DNA from: Flavicella sp049625305
GTDB lineage: Bacteria; Bacteroidota; Bacteroidia; Flavobacteriales; Flavobacteriaceae
Assembly (NCBI GenBank): GCA_049625305.1
Contig: JBMZVD010000025.1
Span: forward strand, 1-26,655
DNA length: 26,655 nt
Reading direction: 5' to 3'
Part shown: positions 24,001-26,655 of the stretch, piece after piece
Layout: the number at the start of each line of letters is the position of its first letter
Numbering within the stretch: the stretch's first letter is position 1
Notes under the pieces: model-generated
What the model saw: only the letters and a program-made list of their open reading frames with translations
Told to the model about the DNA's origin: nothing
Database searches by the model: none
Position numbers and translations under genes: made by a program

Positions 24001-26655
24001 CTTGGCGAATTCTACTGCAACCTGGATTTCATGTCAAGGCAACAGATACCGTAAAGTACCATGCAAGAATAACCGAGCAAGATGATGTTGAGAATCCTGG
24101 TGCTAATGGTTATGCAGGAGTTTTTAAACGCACTCTAAAAAGTTCTGCAACTCATAACGCCTTGAAAGGAATCTATACGACCAACCAGTATACCTATACA
24201 GATTATCACAAACCAAAAGAGATAAAAACTACCTTCCCTGAAGGATACACCATAAAAACTTTTACGTATTTCAACAACCCTTCCGCCGTTGGACATGATT
24301 ACTATATAGGTCGTTTGGAAAAATATGCAGAGAAAAAGGTGTTGGGAAAAGAGTCTTTTAATACCACTACAAAATTTAGTTACAAAAACAACTTGACAAA
24401 AACCCAAAAAAGGAAAGGACAAGGTACTGAATGGATTTGCGAGGATTACACCTATGATACTTTTGGAAACCTCCTTACAAAAACATTGAAAACAAATGGA
24501 ATGACTGATCGAACGGAACGATTTGAGTACGATGGTAGTGGTCGTTTTTTAATCAAAAGTAGTAGCATGGAAGGATTGACAACTACTTACACCTATGATT
24601 ATTTCAATGGAAATCAACTATCTATGAAAAACCCATATGGATTGACTACAAGCTATAATTATGATGCTTGGGGACGAATGAAGGGTGAAACCAATTACCT
24701 GAATCAAAAAACGACCTATGCTTATGAAGCCACTAGCATTGATGGTGATTGGAGATTGGAAAAGACAATCAAGAGTCCTGACGGAGGAAGGGTTGTATCC
24801 TATTACAATGCTTTGGGGTGGCTCCTAAAAACCAAAGCCATAGCTTTGAATGAAAAGGAAGTGTTCAAAGAGTTTGAGTACGATGCCATTGGACGAAAAG
24901 TACGTGAAAGCGAACCATATTTTGACAGTCCTAAGCATTGGAACCAGTGGGCCTATGATCACTATGGGCGTTTGCAAAGTCAATCCTCATTTACAGGAAG
25001 GGTGGTGACTTCCGAATATGAAGGCTTGCAAACAACAGTAGACGATGGTGATAAATCGGTGACTAGTATACAAGATGCTTTGGGAAATGTAACGCAAATC
25101 ACAGATCCTGGAGGAACCCTTCAATACGTCTATCATGCCAATGGTAGTCTTAAAGAAACTGTATATGGAGATCATGTTGTCAGTACTGAAATCGATGGTT
25201 GGGGAAGAAAAATAAAACTCTCAGACCCTTCTGCGGGTATTTATACCTATGGCTACAATGGTTTTGGTGAAATCACCGCTGAAACAACTCCACTTGGGGA
25301 AACTACCTTTACATATGATGCCACTGGAAAACTAATAGAAAAATCTATAGAGGGCGAATTGACAGATCTCACACTCTCTTATACCTACAATTCGGATTCA
25401 AAATTGCTTCAAGAGATTGCGGGATACGATGGCATTGAAGATGTGACCTACAACTATGCGTATACCTACGATAGCTATATGCGTCCTCTAAAAATCAAAG
25501 AAATGACAGCGCAAGCTTATTTTGAAAAAACCTTGAAGTATGACAGTTTGGGAAGAATAAAACAAGTAGCCTACCATTCTTTACACCATGCATCTACATT
25601 GACTGCGGACCAAGAGATTTTGTATATGTACGATAGCAATGGAATCATGGGCGAATTGAAGGACGCCAATAGCCAAGCTTCTCTTTGGAAAATAACACAT
25701 GAAAATGAACGTGGCCAAGCCACAAATATTACTTTTGGCAATGGGATGACACGTGAAAACACCTTCGATAGTTTTGGTTTTTTACAGTCCATTCGTGACG
25801 GTACAGAAGGTACTATGGCGCTTGAATTGAACTATGTATTTGATGTGTACACAGGAAACCTGAACCAAAGGACCAACCTTAGTTTTGAGGATTGGACTGA
25901 AAATTTCATCTATGACGATCAAAACCGACTCACTGAGACTAAAGGGGCTACCACACACAGTCAAAGCTATGACTTATCCGGAAAAATTCAAGAAAACTCC
26001 CGCGTTGGAACATACAATTACCGTGGTGACAAGCAATACCAATTGTTAGAGATTGACTTGAATGCACAAGGAGATTCGTATTACCAAAACCACGCTCCCC
26101 AAACAATCACTTACAATGCTTTTAAAAAGCCGTTACAAATTCAACAAGCTGAAAAAGGAAGGGTAGATTTTACCTATGGTCCACTACTAAACAGAACTCA
26201 TGCTTTTTATGGTGGGCTACAAGAGGAAAAAACTGAACGCCGTTACCACAAGCTATACTCAAGCCTCTTTCCAATTGAAATAATTGAAGATCGAGATAAA
26301 AACACCGTAAAAACAATCAGTTACATTCATGGAGATGCCTACACAGCACCGATTGCTCATATTAAAACAAGTGATTTTTCATCTAATGGGTTGTTTTATT
26401 TGCACAGAGATTATTTGGGAAGCATACTTGCAATCAGTGATACTCAAGGAACCATTGTTGAGCAGCGGCAATTTGGCCCATGGGGGCGGGTAGATCAATT
26501 TGAAGCGTTCAATGGAAACAACTTTTTTGACCACAGTGCTTTGATAGGAAGAGGCTATACAGGACACGAACATTTTTTTGAGGTTGATTTGATTCATATG
26601 AATGGCCGTATGTACGATGCGAACTTGGGTAGGTTTCTGTCTCCTGATAATTATA
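21018..26655 (+). CDS. Giant SpvB/FG-GAP/RHS-repeat secreted protein (partial, C-terminus missing)
   Basis: The frame is open from the ATG at 21018 to the right edge: 1879 codons, no stop in the parts I translated. A signal peptide (1-18, CVCFA-Q) is followed by an SpvB/TcB-type N-terminal domain (about 85-260: ATYAIPFSTPPG, then LGLVFNSQSGNGLAGWGWNI). Five FG-GAP/VCBS-type calcium-loop motifs follow: DFNGDGKTD (about 381), DFNGDGITD (531), DFNGDGKSD (601), DYNGDGNID (650) and DVNRDGKTD (723). Many YD/RHS repeats fill about 1140-1720, for example FEYDAIGRKVRE and YDSLGRIKQV. The RHS-associated core begins near residue 1793 (LHRDYLGSILAISD) and continues with RGYTGHEHF, IHMNGRMYD and LGRFLSPD at the very end. 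The family builds a large hollow shell that usually encloses a variable C-terminal domain, often a toxin; that part lies beyond the window, as does any immunity gene. Secretion route is unknown, as the T9SS tail, if any, is not visible. Confidence 0.95.
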   Translation, partial: MYKKGIAIVLFFGCVCFAQNPDSAVAKGQNKPTLNVDFTFEKIPKSVQKGKSIIIENPNLIVTKKNKLNDVTWDNADKTRNTNAVFSVSPSGAATYAIPFSTPPGIKNIRPNLGLVFNSQSGNGLAGWGWNISGLSTLIRIPSTSFHDGIIDPIDFDKYDRFALDGQRLILKTGTYGADASVYQTENYSNLKIIAHGEDTEISGPSYFTVHYPDGSIAWYGKESAKGTLEWALQRKEDVHGNFITYEYLKNEGVLRIDKVNYGSNNSSQSINQVKFLYKERLRYTSNYIAGTLFKNTYILDQIKIFGIANRFFRSYKISHTTTSLNYQIVSSVTEYSKPQVHNEPIRFEYESTPKTELVKIATDYQMKPIYNTDSHHILAGDFNGDGKTDLVCHTRNFSKRLYFFDTLLTNSLDGNYFCVSTSEFEGAFTSNLLSSNGRLNNRQSISTVERTAASFSPIVFSYGWTHVSKSTPVNTATIKSYEIADNNSIQSTNTVFNGFPTYFFDELLPNSAPYDFQRSYHNYPMEYKSGDFNGDGITDVLVFPKEVVRVSYQNTFSPLTEVVKADEIYFMDLKETQNKSLVPVAVNDSNMEYEKIVVADFNGDGKSDVFIFNSGKICVYTLNSKYQLELIHCLYDSSIDLDYPVLFGDYNGDGNIDFIIPTEDKSSTWRCFISNGNTITVFSKIITYYKKSAYHPEPGTYTYYDGVNLENPLLEFRYTAQDVNRDGKTDILMHFIATSDSSSQSSERIEIYENKNDISTSSHPFKLTSRQYFCNSGVKKFGIPLTFEIKNNTSNSEYVYICSNQIQAYEFPKSHVEETNLKKIINNGISMDIMYSKPNNQNAHSEIYTKDHSEIYPYINSNRIPFLALVSKVVQSTSETKLTQEFKYEGLVHHIGGLGALGFKILKRSNWYGQGVQPLWNISKHSPQYRGALLAKWLATDDANYVSDYIQQTSYTYNTSLYANPSSELYPNAPLPHEIIQNEVIDDSMVDKATWRILLQPGFHVKATDTVKYHARITEQDDVENPGANGYAGVFKRTLKSSATHNALKGIYTTNQYTYTDYHKPKEIKTTFPEGYTIKTFTYFNNPSAVGHDYYIGRLEKYAEKKVLGKESFNTTTKFSYKNNLTKTQKRKGQGTEWICEDYTYDTFGNLLTKTLKTNGMTDRTERFEYDGSGRFLIKSSSMEGLTTTYTYDYFNGNQLSMKNPYGLTTSYNYDAWGRMKGETNYLNQKTTYAYEATSIDGDWRLEKTIKSPDGGRVVSYYNALGWLLKTKAIALNEKEVFKEFEYDAIGRKVRESEPYFDSPKHWNQWAYDHYGRLQSQSSFTGRVVTSEYEGLQTTVDDGDKSVTSIQDALGNVTQITDPGGTLQYVYHANGSLKETVYGDHVVSTEIDGWGRKIKLSDPSAGIYTYGYNGFGEITAETTPLGETTFTYDATGKLIEKSIEGELTDLTLSYTYNSDSKLLQEIAGYDGIEDVTYNYAYTYDSYMRPLKIKEMTAQAYFEKTLKYDSLGRIKQVAYHSLHHASTLTADQEILYMYDSNGIMGELKDANSQASLWKITHENERGQATNITFGNGMTRENTFDSFGFLQSIRDGTEGTMALELNYVFDVYTGNLNQRTNLSFEDWTENFIYDDQNRLTETKGATTHSQSYDLSGKIQENSRVGTYNYRGDKQYQLLEIDLNAQGDSYYQNHAPQTITYNAFKKPLQIQQAEKGRVDFTYGPLLNRTHAFYGGLQEEKTERRYHKLYSSLFPIEIIEDRDKNTVKTISYIHGDAYTAPIAHIKTSDFSSNGLFYLHRDYLGSILAISDTQGTIVEQRQFGPWGRVDQFEAFNGNNFFDHSALIGRGYTGHEHFFEVDLIHMNGRMYDANLGRFLSPDNY

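Noticed and set aside
21894..26597. Several minus-strand frames of 60-95 codons opposite the RHS gene
   Set aside because: They are antisense to a continuous RHS reading frame and none shows a recognisable domain.

Overview
The window looks like a chromosomal segment of a marine Flavobacteriia (Bacteroidota) bacterium. It is AT-rich, many products carry signal peptides ending in the A-Q form common in this phylum, two proteins end in type IX secretion (T9SS) sorting domains, and the gene content (sulfatase, GH78-like rhamnosidase, discoidin-type binding proteins) is that of an alga-degrading polysaccharide utilization locus (PUL). No tRNA, rRNA, CRISPR array, insertion sequence or SusC/SusD pair is visible. 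Assignments rest on motif reading and family knowledge; no database search was possible.

Region 1 (1-8835, all leftward) is part of a PUL. In transcription order it holds two discoidin/CBM32-like double-domain proteins (8835-7897 and 7774-6557, the second with a T9SS tail), a decayed sulfatase pseudogene (6420-5829), a GH78-family alpha-L-rhamnosidase lipoprotein (5736-3931), a formylglycine-type sulfatase (3918-2392), a GH71/99-like putative glycosidase with a CBM9-like C-terminus (2384-600), and the start of a beta-helix pectate-lyase-superfamily protein that runs off the left edge (588-1). The substrate is probably a sulfated, rhamnose-containing algal glycan, for example ulvan-like material.

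Region 2 (17445-10037, leftward) is a rhamnose catabolic operon: bifunctional rhamnulose-1-phosphate aldolase/lactaldehyde dehydrogenase, L-rhamnose isomerase, an FGGY kinase acting as rhamnulokinase, an FMN-dependent L-lactate dehydrogenase and an NCS1-family permease. It would convert rhamnose released by region 1 to DHAP and, through L-lactaldehyde and L-lactate, to pyruvate. The permease is the unusual member: NCS1 proteins normally carry nucleobases and related compounds, so it is a candidate non-canonical sugar or lactate carrier. A 1.2-kb non-coding gap separates regions 1 and 2.

Region 3 (18151-18549, leftward) is a small secreted protein with its own strong intrinsic terminator.

Region 4 (19177-26655, rightward) is a tight three-gene cassette: a secreted protein with two repeated beta-domains and a tail-fibre-like C-terminus, a small T9SS-tailed protein with a single YD-repeat-like motif, and a giant SpvB/FG-GAP/RHS protein of more than 1879 residues. 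The RHS gene is cut by the right edge just after the conserved RHS core, where a variable, possibly toxic C-terminal domain would begin.

The most noteworthy points are the NCS1 permease in the rhamnose operon, the fibre-like/T9SS/RHS cassette, the two binding-only proteins that share near-identical DNA repeats, and the multiply broken sulfatase.
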